Made by a program: the position numbers and the translations under genes. A model generated the notes under the pieces. That model did not search any database and was not told the DNA's origin. It saw only the letters and a list, made by a program, of their open reading frames with translations. Below, piece after piece: positions 1 through 6,091 of a stretch of 7,471 nucleotides of DNA (its first letter is position 1; each line of letters starts with the position of its first letter). The stretch is from an uncultured Clostridia bacterium (GTDB lineage Bacteria > Bacillota > Clostridia > Oscillospirales > CAG-272). The stretch is taken from NCBI GenBank assembly GCA_904502015.1, contig CAJGEA010000089.1, forward strand, positions 1-7,471. Reading direction: 5' to 3'.

Positions 1-1715
1 AGCTTTACGCAAAGGTTGAATGCTCTTGCAGGAATCTTCTCAATACCGCTACCCAGCTTGACCGAGGTCAGCTCACGGCAGAACTCGAACGCTCCCTCAC
101 CGATGGATACGGCGGAGGAAAGATCGACGGACGTGAGGATGGGCGCGTAGTATCTGTACTCATATTCTCTGTCGGCATTGATCAGCGGCTCTACCATATT
201 CTGATCAGAGAATTCATAGAGAACATCGCCCGAGAATGCCGTAGCGCCGATTGACTTGACCTTGGAGAGGTCAATGCTCTTGAGCTTGATTGCATTGAAG
301 AACGCGCTGTCGCCGATAACGGCACCCTCACCGAGCGTGACAGTTTCCAGCTCCGCCGCGCCCATGAACGCACTGTTACCAATCTCGACATTCTTCCCGA
401 TGGCCAGATTGTGGAGAGGCGACGTATAAATATAATAGTAGACAAGCAGACCGTTGGCACCCTCGTAGGAGCCGGGGGTCTCGGTAAAGTTGGTTTCTCT
501 GTCAAGTCTGAATGCGTCTGCCTCAATCTTGACGTTATCACCGATCTCGACCGATGCGAGCGACTTGCACTCTCGGAACGCACCCTCGCCAACCGTCATT
601 CCGTTGGGAACGCGGAGCTCGGTCACAGCGGTGTACGCGAAGGCGTACGCTCCAATGCGGTCGATCTTACTGAGGTTAGGAACAGTCTTGATCGCGGTCT
701 TATAGAAGGCGTAGTCGCCAATGGACTCAAGGATTCCAAGCTCGATTTTCGGCAGCTTCTCGCAGTAAGCAAAGGCATAATTGGATACCCGTGTCACGCT
801 CGGAATGCTGACCGAGGTGATGTGGAGGTTTCCAGAGAACGCTGCCGTGCCGATTGACGTGATCTTACTGTCGGTCACGTTGAACGCGCCGCTGACACCG
901 GGGGCAACGAGCAGGATCTCGGTCCCTGCCTTGTTGGTCAGATACTCGCCTGACTTTGCCGCCGCGAAGGTGGCGTTATTGGCGTCCACCGTGAAGGTGG
1001 TTGCGGGGGCGTTACTGAACGCGTACTCACCGATAACCGCGACGTCCTTACCCAGCGTGATCTTCTTGAGGGAGGTACACTCATTGAACGCGGCCGAGGG
1101 AATGACGGCGGCGTTGATCGTGATCTCCTCCAATGCGCTACAGGTATCGAACGCATACTGTCCGAGCTTAATGATAGGGGCCTTAATGGTCACCTGCTTC
1201 AGCGAAGTGTTGCCGCTGAAGGCATACGCGCCGACAGACTGAACGCCGGAACCAAGGGTAACACTCTCCAGCTTCTTATTGCCCGCGAACGCGCGGTCGG
1301 CAATGGCCACGGCCTTATCCAAATCCACGTCGCCGCGGAGCGCGCAACCCTCAAACGCGCCTCTGTTGATGAACTTCACGTTCTCAATACCCTCTACCTT
1401 TGTCAGAGAGGAGCATCCGTAGAACGCGCCGAAATCGATTCTCTCCAGCGTGGAAGGCAGGACGACCTTGGTCAGTGCCGTCAGGTTGGCAAAGGCGTAC
1501 GAGCCAATGGTCTTGACGCCCTCGGGGATGATAACGACCTCGATGGTATCATCGCCAAGGAACCACTGCTTGGTTGCGGTGGGATCATCCTCGGAGATTT
1601 CGTCGTGCTCATCCTTGAGCACGTAATCGAAATTGGAGAAGGCGAACTGACCGATGTCGGTAATGGCAAGCGTGGTGGGGATCTCTACAGTGCCTCCGTT
1701 ACCGAAATAGTGCGT
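1..1715 (-). repeat. BspA-like leucine-rich repeat array (LRR_5 type), at least 20 units, in the protease C-terminal half
   Basis: Residues from about 1360 to the window edge form a tandem array of the pattern IGxxAFxxCxxLxxVxLpxxV. I count 20 AF signatures, the first at residues 1384-1385 and the last at 1924-1925. Most lie 21-23 residues apart. Four intervals are longer: 49 after AF1, 60 after AF9, 48 after AF15 and 49 after AF18. The 60-residue interval (837-1016) contains the GEYLTNKAGTEILLVAP stretch, a variant often seen in BspA-like proteins. Such repeats form an extended solenoid and in BspA relatives mediate adhesion or protein binding. Here they probably hold the protease on a surface or present substrate. 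The array is not finished at base 1. The repetition is clear in protein; I did not see long exact DNA repeats. Confidence 0.93.
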
Positions 1716-4700
1716 CAGCGAAGGACCCGTTGTGATATACGGATCTTTGATTTCAATATTGATAGACTGCGAATAGTAGGTGCTCTTGCCGTCCATCACG
1801 ACGTTGACGGTGACGGATGCATAGCCCTCCGCTATGGCCGTGATGACCCACTCACCGTTCACCTTCTCGACTTTAACGAGATTTTCGTTACCCGATTCGG
1901 CAACGACCTCGGTGATATCGGGATAGTAAGCGGCCAATCTGTATCGGAGCGTGACCGATTCCGACGGATACATGGACAGCGAATAACTGCCGCCCGTGAA
2001 CTTCATCTCATCGCCCGTGCTTCCGATATCTCTTTCATCGGTGGAGAGGAAGTAGTAGGCCTTATTCGTGAGGTAACCCGTCAGGGCAAAGCTGTCGGTT
2101 ACGGGTTTGTCGTACTTGACGTACCCTTCGTCACCCTCACCGAGAACCGTCAGGTTCAGCGTGACCTGCTTGTTGGTTTTCGGATCCTTGGCGATGATAA
2201 CGGTCTGACCGGGGGCATCGGTTACCACCTTATTGTTAACGATGTGCGCCACCTTGGTGTTGGTGGAAACGTAGGTAAGAAGCTCGGTCCACTCGGTTCC
2301 AGGGTATGCCATAGGCGTCAGAGTGTAGACCTGATTGGGGCTGAGCGTCAGCGACTCCTCTGCAAAATAGAAGGAATCAAAATCATCGGGGAGCGCGATC
2401 TCGTACGTAGCCGTGTTGAGCGCATAGTCGTAGGTTGCCACCGTGAAGCAGTTGGCGTTGACCGCGTTCTTTTTGATATCGTCCACGTAGTCGGTCAGCT
2501 CGTAAATGACGTAGGAGGTGGAATTCTTCTCGGAATAAACGGGGGTCAGGTACTGGTCAAAGGTCTCCAGCATGAACTCGCCCGTTTTATTGCTGACGTA
2601 TCCGACCTGCAGTGCCATAGCGTAGTGGTTATCGTAAACGGCAACCTTGGCAAACAGACGAGTCTTCTCGGCCGTGCGGTCGTACTCGGTGTAGAACTCG
2701 CAATCCGTAACGGCGGGAGCCTCAAAGTCGGTGGTCAGCGGGAATACGAAGGTGTTGCTTCGGTTGGTGTTAATACCGCCGTCGCCGTAATCCAGATATG
2801 CCTGAAGCTTGACCGTGTAGGTGGTATTGTTCTTGAGATTCTGCTCGTAGGCGTCAAAGCCGATCTTGACGTCAGCGGGATAGATAGAGCCGCCGTCGCC
2901 GTACGACTTACGGATATCCTTCTCAACCTTCTCAAACACGACCTCGCCCGTTGCGTCATCCGTGATGGTGACAACGATTTGAGCGCAGTTACGGAGCAAG
3001 CCCGCCCAGACGTTGCTGAGCTCGTGGATGGAGCCCTCTTGATTTGAGAGGGACACGTACTTGCGGTCAGCCGCGATCTGCGTTGTCGCAGGGTTCTGCA
3101 CGAAATAGAAGGAGCCGAGGAAGCTGACGTAGTCATCCTGAACGCTTCCAATGGGGCGCGTTGCATATGCGTCGGGGAGGGTCTTATCGAGGAGGTCGAT
3201 GGAATCGTCCAGCTCGTCCTTATTGGTTGCGTAGTAATCGAGGTCAAAGATGGGGGCTACCGTCCAGTCACCGTAGAAAGCGAGATAGGGGACGCTGAGG
3301 TCTACGACGCTCTCATCAGCCGCGTCGAGAACCACGAAGCCTTCGACGTACATACCGTTCTCAAAGGAGTCGTCGAGGTACTTTTTATCCTCGGCGCTGA
3401 GCGTGATGGTAACCGTGACGTTGGCGGTCGTGCCCGCGGCCACCGTGATATTCATGCCGTTCTGTGTCGCGCCGCTGAGGGAGGTAATCTCTACCTTCGC
3501 GCCGCTGAGCAGATAGCCCTGCTCGTCCACCGTGGTCTGTCCCTGATTGGTCTTGGTGTCGCTGACGCCCTCGGTCATGACGTATGCCGACACGTCGTAG
3601 GAAAGCGCATCCTTGCCAAAGTTCTTGACGGCAAACGTAAGGGTGTATACGCCCGTCTTATTCGGATCGTCGCCAAGCTCAAGCTTGGTCTTGTCCATTT
3701 CCGCGCCGTCCTTGAACGTAATAATGTACGCATTCGTTTTGGCGATGCTGTCAAGGTTAGCAAGACCTGCGCCCTGCTTTCTGACGGCGTAAGGCAGGCC
3801 GTTCGTATTGTAAACGATATCGGCCGTAGACATCATAAGCTGGTTGACGAAGGCCGTCACCTTGACGGGATCGTTGGCGATCTCGGGGAAATTCTCCACA
3901 ACGTACTGGCGAATGAGTGCCGTGACGCCCGCAATGTTGGGGCAAGCCATAGAAGTTCCCGACTGGTGGTCATAGCTCTGTCCGGGAACAGCGGAATAGA
4001 TCATACCGCCGTGCGCCGTGATTTCGGGCTTAATGCCGAGGTCAGGAGTGGGGCCCCAAGATGAGAAGTCGGACATGAAGGGACCCGACGTCTGCCGGCG
4101 ACTGAGCTTGAGTGTACCCGTTTCATGGGCGGCCAGCATTTCGCCGTCGTCCTGTCCGATGGAGCAAACGCCCAGCGTCGCGTCACCGACGTTCATTTTG
4201 ATATCACCCGACACGTTGTTGTAAACGATAATACCGATAGCGCCCTTTGACTGCGCCACGTTGGCCTTTTCCTCAAATGTGGTCGAGCCGCGACGAACGA
4301 GGGCGATCTTCCCCGTCACGTCCAGTCCGCTGTAATCGGCGGAACGCCCCGCACCGGGGATGGTGACGTACTCGATCTCCATTTCATTGACGCCATCGGG
4401 CATGATATCGTCATAGAAATTCTTTTCCTCGGTTACACGGTCGGTGGACTCGGTGAAATAGATGATGGTATTATTAAACAAAAGGTAAGGCGTCTTCTTT
4501 CCGCTGATGGAAGCGACCGACATCGCGCCCTCGTATGTAGAGGGAGAGCCGACGGTTGCGCTGTCGGGGTTGGAGGTAAGACCAAGGTTACCGTTCTTTT
4601 CCGAACCGTAGGTCGAGTTGAAGCTGTTGGATGCGGCAACGACCATGCTGATGCCCGTTGCGCGGATGCGGTCGTACACACCCGTAATCGCCTCCTTATC

Positions 4701-5792
4701 CATCTCACGGCTGAATCCGCAGCTGGTACCGATGGACATATTGATGACGTCAACGCCAAGGACCACGCAATCCTCCAGCGCGCTAAGGATCCAGGAGGTA
4801 CGGGCGGTGGACACGACGTCCGAAAAGATCTTCATGATCGCAAGCTGGGCGTTGGGAGCAACGCCCGTGATCTCGCTGTCCTTACCCGCGATAACGCCCG
4901 CAACGTGCGTACCGTGCTCGCTGGCGGAGGGGGTCATGGGGTATACATCGGGATCATGATCCGCATAGTCGAATGCGAAGGGCACCTTTTCGTTGAGGTA
5001 TACGTCGGACGCCGTGAGTCCGCTGTGGAGCTTGCTTGCCTTGGTATTGGCAACAAAGCTCTCCACGTTGGCGAACGTCATACCGAGCTTGCCCTTATCG
5101 GCGGTGAAATTATCCACCGAGAAAGCGGTGTGGTTATAGTCAAGGCCCGTATCCAGTACCGCTACAACCATGCCCGTTCCGTCATAACCGAACGAGGAGC
5201 TGTTGAAGATACCCGTTTCATACACGTTGACCTTGTTCTCAACGAGCTGTGTTTCGCAGGTCTTGTACTCGTCGCCCACGATCACCTTGGCGCGGTCGCC
5301 AACGGTCTTGCACAGAGCCTCAAAATCGCCCGCCTTGATAACCACCTCAAAGCCGCCGAAGATGGCCTTGTAATCGGCTCCGACGGAATAATCGAAATCC
5401 TGCTCGTCAAAAGAGGAAAGAAGCGCCTCTTTTTCGGCAAGAATTTTATCCGTGACGAGCTCCGCCGCGTCAGAATACGCGTACTCCGTAAAAGACAGAG
5501 AGCCGCCCCCTGCTTCGTATGCATCCAGCAGGGACGTTTCCTTCACCCGAATGATGACCGATATGTCGTCGGTATCCTTCACGGTGTCGGGGAGCTTATA
5601 CATGACGGAGCTGTCAAGAAACTGACTCAAATTTTTATTGATGTCCTTGTCCGTCAGCTTGATGATCGAGTCGCTGATCGTCTCGGCCGTCTCCCCAATC
5701 AGGAAGCTCGCCGCAGAGAAGATCATGGTGAGTGCGAGAAGAATTACCGTTGCCGAGATTACCACTCGCATCCATTTGTTTCGGTTCGCCAT
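1..5792 (-). CDS. Giant secreted S8 subtilisin-like serine peptidase with PA, Fn3-like, Ig-like and BspA-type LRR domains (3' end outside window)
   Basis: Secreted or surface-bound endopeptidase of the cell-envelope proteinase type (lactocepin / C5a peptidase relatives); the substrate is unknown. Visible are 1930 codons without a stop. Order: basic start and hydrophobic helix (residues about 9-33, signal peptide or anchor); I9-like propeptide (about 77-175); catalytic domain with VLDTG (Asp214), HGTHVAG (His293), AASNS (Asn389, oxyanion hole) and GTSMACPNIAG (Ser614). A PA domain (about 470-560) lies between Asn389 and Ser614. An Fn3-like domain (about 690-845) ends in a VPYLAFYGDW motif, and a second beta domain follows up to TDFEAP (1021-1026). 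Two Ig-like BIG2-type domains (about 1146-1218 and 1265-1350) precede leucine-rich repeats from about 1360 onward. The ATG at 5792 is chosen because it is followed directly by the signal helix and preceded by AAAGG. All catalytic residues are present, so it is probably active. The mode of surface attachment cannot be seen because the C-terminus is missing. Family assignment is firm; the biological role is not known. Confidence 0.95.
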   Translation of the reverse strand, partial: MANRNKWMRVVISATVILLALTMIFSAASFLIGETAETISDSIIKLTDKDINKNLSQFLDSSVMYKLPDTVKDTDDISVIIRVKETSLLDAYEAGGGSLSFTEYAYSDAAELVTDKILAEKEALLSSFDEQDFDYSVGADYKAIFGGFEVVIKAGDFEALCKTVGDRAKVIVGDEYKTCETQLVENKVNVYETGIFNSSSFGYDGTGMVVAVLDTGLDYNHTAFSVDNFTADKGKLGMTFANVESFVANTKASKLHSGLTASDVYLNEKVPFAFDYADHDPDVYPMTPSASEHGTHVAGVIAGKDSEITGVAPNAQLAIMKIFSDVVSTARTSWILSALEDCVVLGVDVINMSIGTSCGFSREMDKEAITGVYDRIRATGISMVVAASNSFNSTYGSEKNGNLGLTSNPDSATVGSPSTYEGAMSVASISGKKTPYLLFNNTIIYFTESTDRVTEEKNFYDDIMPDGVNEMEIEYVTIPGAGRSADYSGLDVTGKIALVRRGSTTFEEKANVAQSKGAIGIIVYNNVSGDIKMNVGDATLGVCSIGQDDGEMLAAHETGTLKLSRRQTSGPFMSDFSSWGPTPDLGIKPEITAHGGMIYSAVPGQSYDHQSGTSMACPNIAGVTALIRQYVVENFPEIANDPVKVTAFVNQLMMSTADIVYNTNGLPYAVRKQGAGLANLDSIAKTNAYIITFKDGAEMDKTKLELGDDPNKTGVYTLTFAVKNFGKDALSYDVSAYVMTEGVSDTKTNQGQTTVDEQGYLLSGAKVEITSLSGATQNGMNITVAAGTTANVTVTITLSAEDKKYLDDSFENGMYVEGFVVLDAADESVVDLSVPYLAFYGDWTVAPIFDLDYYATNKDELDDSIDLLDKTLPDAYATRPIGSVQDDYVSFLGSFYFVQNPATTQIAADRKYVSLSNQEGSIHELSNVWAGLLRNCAQIVVTITDDATGEVVFEKVEKDIRKSYGDGGSIYPADVKIGFDAYEQNLKNNTTYTVKLQAYLDYGDGGINTNRSNTFVFPLTTDFEAPAVTDCEFYTEYDRTAEKTRLFAKVAVYDNHYAMALQVGYVSNKTGEFMLETFDQYLTPVYSEKNSTSYVIYELTDYVDDIKKNAVNANCFTVATYDYALNTATYEIALPDDFDSFYFAEESLTLSPNQVYTLTPMAYPGTEWTELLTYVSTNTKVAHIVNNKVVTDAPGQTVIIAKDPKTNKQVTLNLTVLGEGDEGYVKYDKPVTDSFALTGYLTNKAYYFLSTDERDIGSTGDEMKFTGGSYSLSMYPSESVTLRYRLAAYYPDITEVVAESGNENLVKVEKVNGEWVITAIAEGYASVTVNVVMDGKSTYYSQSINIEIKDPYITTGPSLTHYFGNGGTVEIPTTLAITDIGQFAFSNFDYVLKDEHDEISEDDPTATKQWFLGDDTIEVVIIPEGVKTIGSYAFANLTALTKVVLPSTLERIDFGAFYGCSSLTKVEGIENVKFINRGAFEGCALRGDVDLDKAVAIADRAFAGNKKLESVTLGSGVQSVGAYAFSGNTSLKQVTIKAPIIKLGQYAFDTCSALEEITINAAVIPSAAFNECTSLKKITLGKDVAVIGEYAFSNAPATTFTVDANNATFAAAKSGEYLTNKAGTEILLVAPGVSGAFNVTDSKITSIGTAAFSGNLHITSVSIPSVTRVSNYAFAYCEKLPKIELGILESIGDYAFYKTAIKTVPNLSKIDRIGAYAFAYTAVTELRVPNGMTVGEGAFRECKSLASVEIGDNVKIEADAFRLDRETNFTETPGSYEGANGLLVYYYIYTSPLHNLAIGKNVEIGNSAFMGAAELETVTLGEGAVIGDSAFFNAIKLKSIDLSKVKSIGATAFSGDVLYEFSDQNMVEPLINADREYEYRYYAPILTSVDLSSAVSIGEGAFEFCRELTSVKLGSGIEKIPARAFNLCVK
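3873..5195 (-). other. Subtilase catalytic domain with inserted PA domain (residues about 200-640 of the protease)
   Basis: This stretch encodes the peptidase core. The catalytic Asp214 codon is at 5151-5153, His293 at 4914-4916, the oxyanion Asn389 at 4626-4628 and the nucleophile Ser614 at 3951-3953. The spacing Asp-79-His-96-Asn-225-Ser is wider than in classical subtilisin because a protease-associated (PA) domain sits before the serine. It is recognisable by the GKIALVRRGSTTFEEKA stretch near residues 494-510 and the GAIGIIVYNN stretch that follows. The segment FSSWGPTPDLGIKPEI just before the serine is typical of the C5a-peptidase/lactocepin group. Small departures from the subtilisin pattern are Cys617 and Asn619 after the nucleophile (usually Ser and His in GTSMASPH). 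The PA domain in this family is thought to help substrate selection; here that is inferred from the family. Confidence 0.92.
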
Positions 5793-5802
5793 TGTTTTGT
5801 TT

Positions 5803-5809
5803 ACCTTTC
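5803..5809 (-). promoter_or_regulatory. Ribosome binding site of the protease gene
   Basis: Read on the minus strand the bases are GAAAGGT, with the last G of AAAGG 11 bases before the ATG at 5792. This is a modest Shine-Dalgarno match with slightly long spacing. It supports the 5792 start over the next in-frame ATG (codon 8), which would cut into the basic region before the signal helix. Confidence 0.6.
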
Positions 5810-5829
5810 GTTTTTTGCGTTACGTTTTT

Positions 5830-5849
5830 ACACTGCATTTTTGCAGTGT
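5830..5849 (-). other. Perfect 8-bp stem, 4-nt loop hairpin in the leader of the protease gene
   Basis: The arms ACACTGCA and TGCAGTGT are exact reverse complements around a four-base loop. The hairpin lies between the predicted transcription start (near 5880) and the ribosome site (5803-5809), so it would form in the 5' untranslated RNA of the protease gene. No T-tract follows on either strand, so it is not a typical intrinsic terminator. It could stabilise the mRNA 5' end, be a protein-binding inverted repeat, or have no role. Confidence 0.5.
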
Positions 5850-5886
5850 GCCTGACACATGGTTGCGTATATCATACAGATATTTT

Positions 5887-5915
5887 ATTATATCATATTT
5901 CGCCGAAAATCGCAA
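5887..5915 (-). promoter_or_regulatory. Extended -10 sigma-A-type promoter of the protease gene
   Basis: On the minus strand the -35 is TTGCGA (5910-5915), then exactly 17 bases, then a perfect TATAAT (5887-5892). The TGA directly before the -10 (5893-5895) makes an extended -10 motif, a combination common in Bacillota. Transcription would begin near 5880, giving a leader of about 88 bases that contains the hairpin at 5830-5849. Just upstream of the -35 is an imperfect palindrome (AGTcTTTTT/AAAAAaACT, plus strand 5916-5933) that could be an operator, but it is AT-rich and may be chance. Confidence 0.75.
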
Positions 5916-5985
5916 GTCTTTTTCCAAAAAACTGTCTTCTCAAAATTTATAAATTATTATTTTACACAAAAAGCCGATTTACCTA

Positions 5986-6023
5986 TTGATTTTTTGAAAA
6001 AAATGTTGTATTCTAAATAATAG
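5986..6023 (+). promoter_or_regulatory. Candidate promoter region of the lipoprotein gene
   Basis: Two overlapping options are visible: TTGATT (5986-5991), a 17-base spacer, then TATTCT (6009-6014); or TTGAAA (5994-5999), an 18-base spacer, then TAATAG (6018-6023). Each half-site matches only about four of six consensus bases and the region is A/T-rich, so the choice is uncertain. Either would give a leader of about 60-75 bases. Confidence 0.35.
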
Positions 6024-6078
6024 ATGTTTATAGTCACTTTAATTTCTCATCTCAAAAACCAGATCAATCAAACGAAAC

Positions 6079-6084
6079 AGGAGA
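6079..6084 (+). promoter_or_regulatory. Ribosome binding site of the lipoprotein gene
   Basis: AGGAGA lies seven bases before the ATG at 6092. This is a strong Shine-Dalgarno match with ideal spacing and fixes the start of the lipoprotein, whose first residues are the expected MKKSIR basic region. Confidence 0.85.
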
Positions 6085-6091
6085 CCTATTT

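Larger units (their letters stand above)
5793..6091. other. AT-rich divergent intergenic region
   Basis: This is the only sizeable non-coding stretch in the window. It carries the promoter and leader of the leftward protease gene, candidate promoter elements for the rightward lipoprotein gene, and a perfect 12-bp palindrome AATTTATAAATT (5944-5955) about midway between the two promoters. Base composition is far more AT-rich than the flanking genes. I see no convincing small ORF with a ribosome site, no tRNA and no terminator. The palindrome's position would suit a shared operator, but such A/T palindromes arise easily by chance in this composition. Confidence 0.7.

Noticed and set aside
1..1715. 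LRR region considered as a CRISPR-like or DNA-level tandem repeat
   Set aside because: The periodicity is in the protein (21-23 codons) with diverged DNA, and lies within one open coding frame.
1605..3047. 480-codon open frame on the plus strand, antisense to the protease gene
   Set aside because: The minus-strand frame here encodes recognisable Fn3-like, Ig-like and LRR domains. The antisense product has no recognisable domain and no ribosome site, and its openness follows from the codon bias of the real gene.
5635..5838. 67-codon minus-strand frame starting upstream of the protease ATG in another frame
   Set aside because: It overlaps the protease start out of frame, has no signal or domain, and its ATG lies inside the hairpin with no ribosome site.
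5830..5849. Hairpin considered as an intrinsic terminator
   Set aside because: No run of T follows the stem on either strand, and it lies between divergent gene starts, where no transcript is expected to end.
4905..5855. 316-codon plus-strand open frame covering the protease N-terminal region and running into the spacer
   Set aside because: It is antisense to the catalytic domain with its Asp and His motifs, has no good ribosome site and no family resemblance, and would run through the protease promoter leader.
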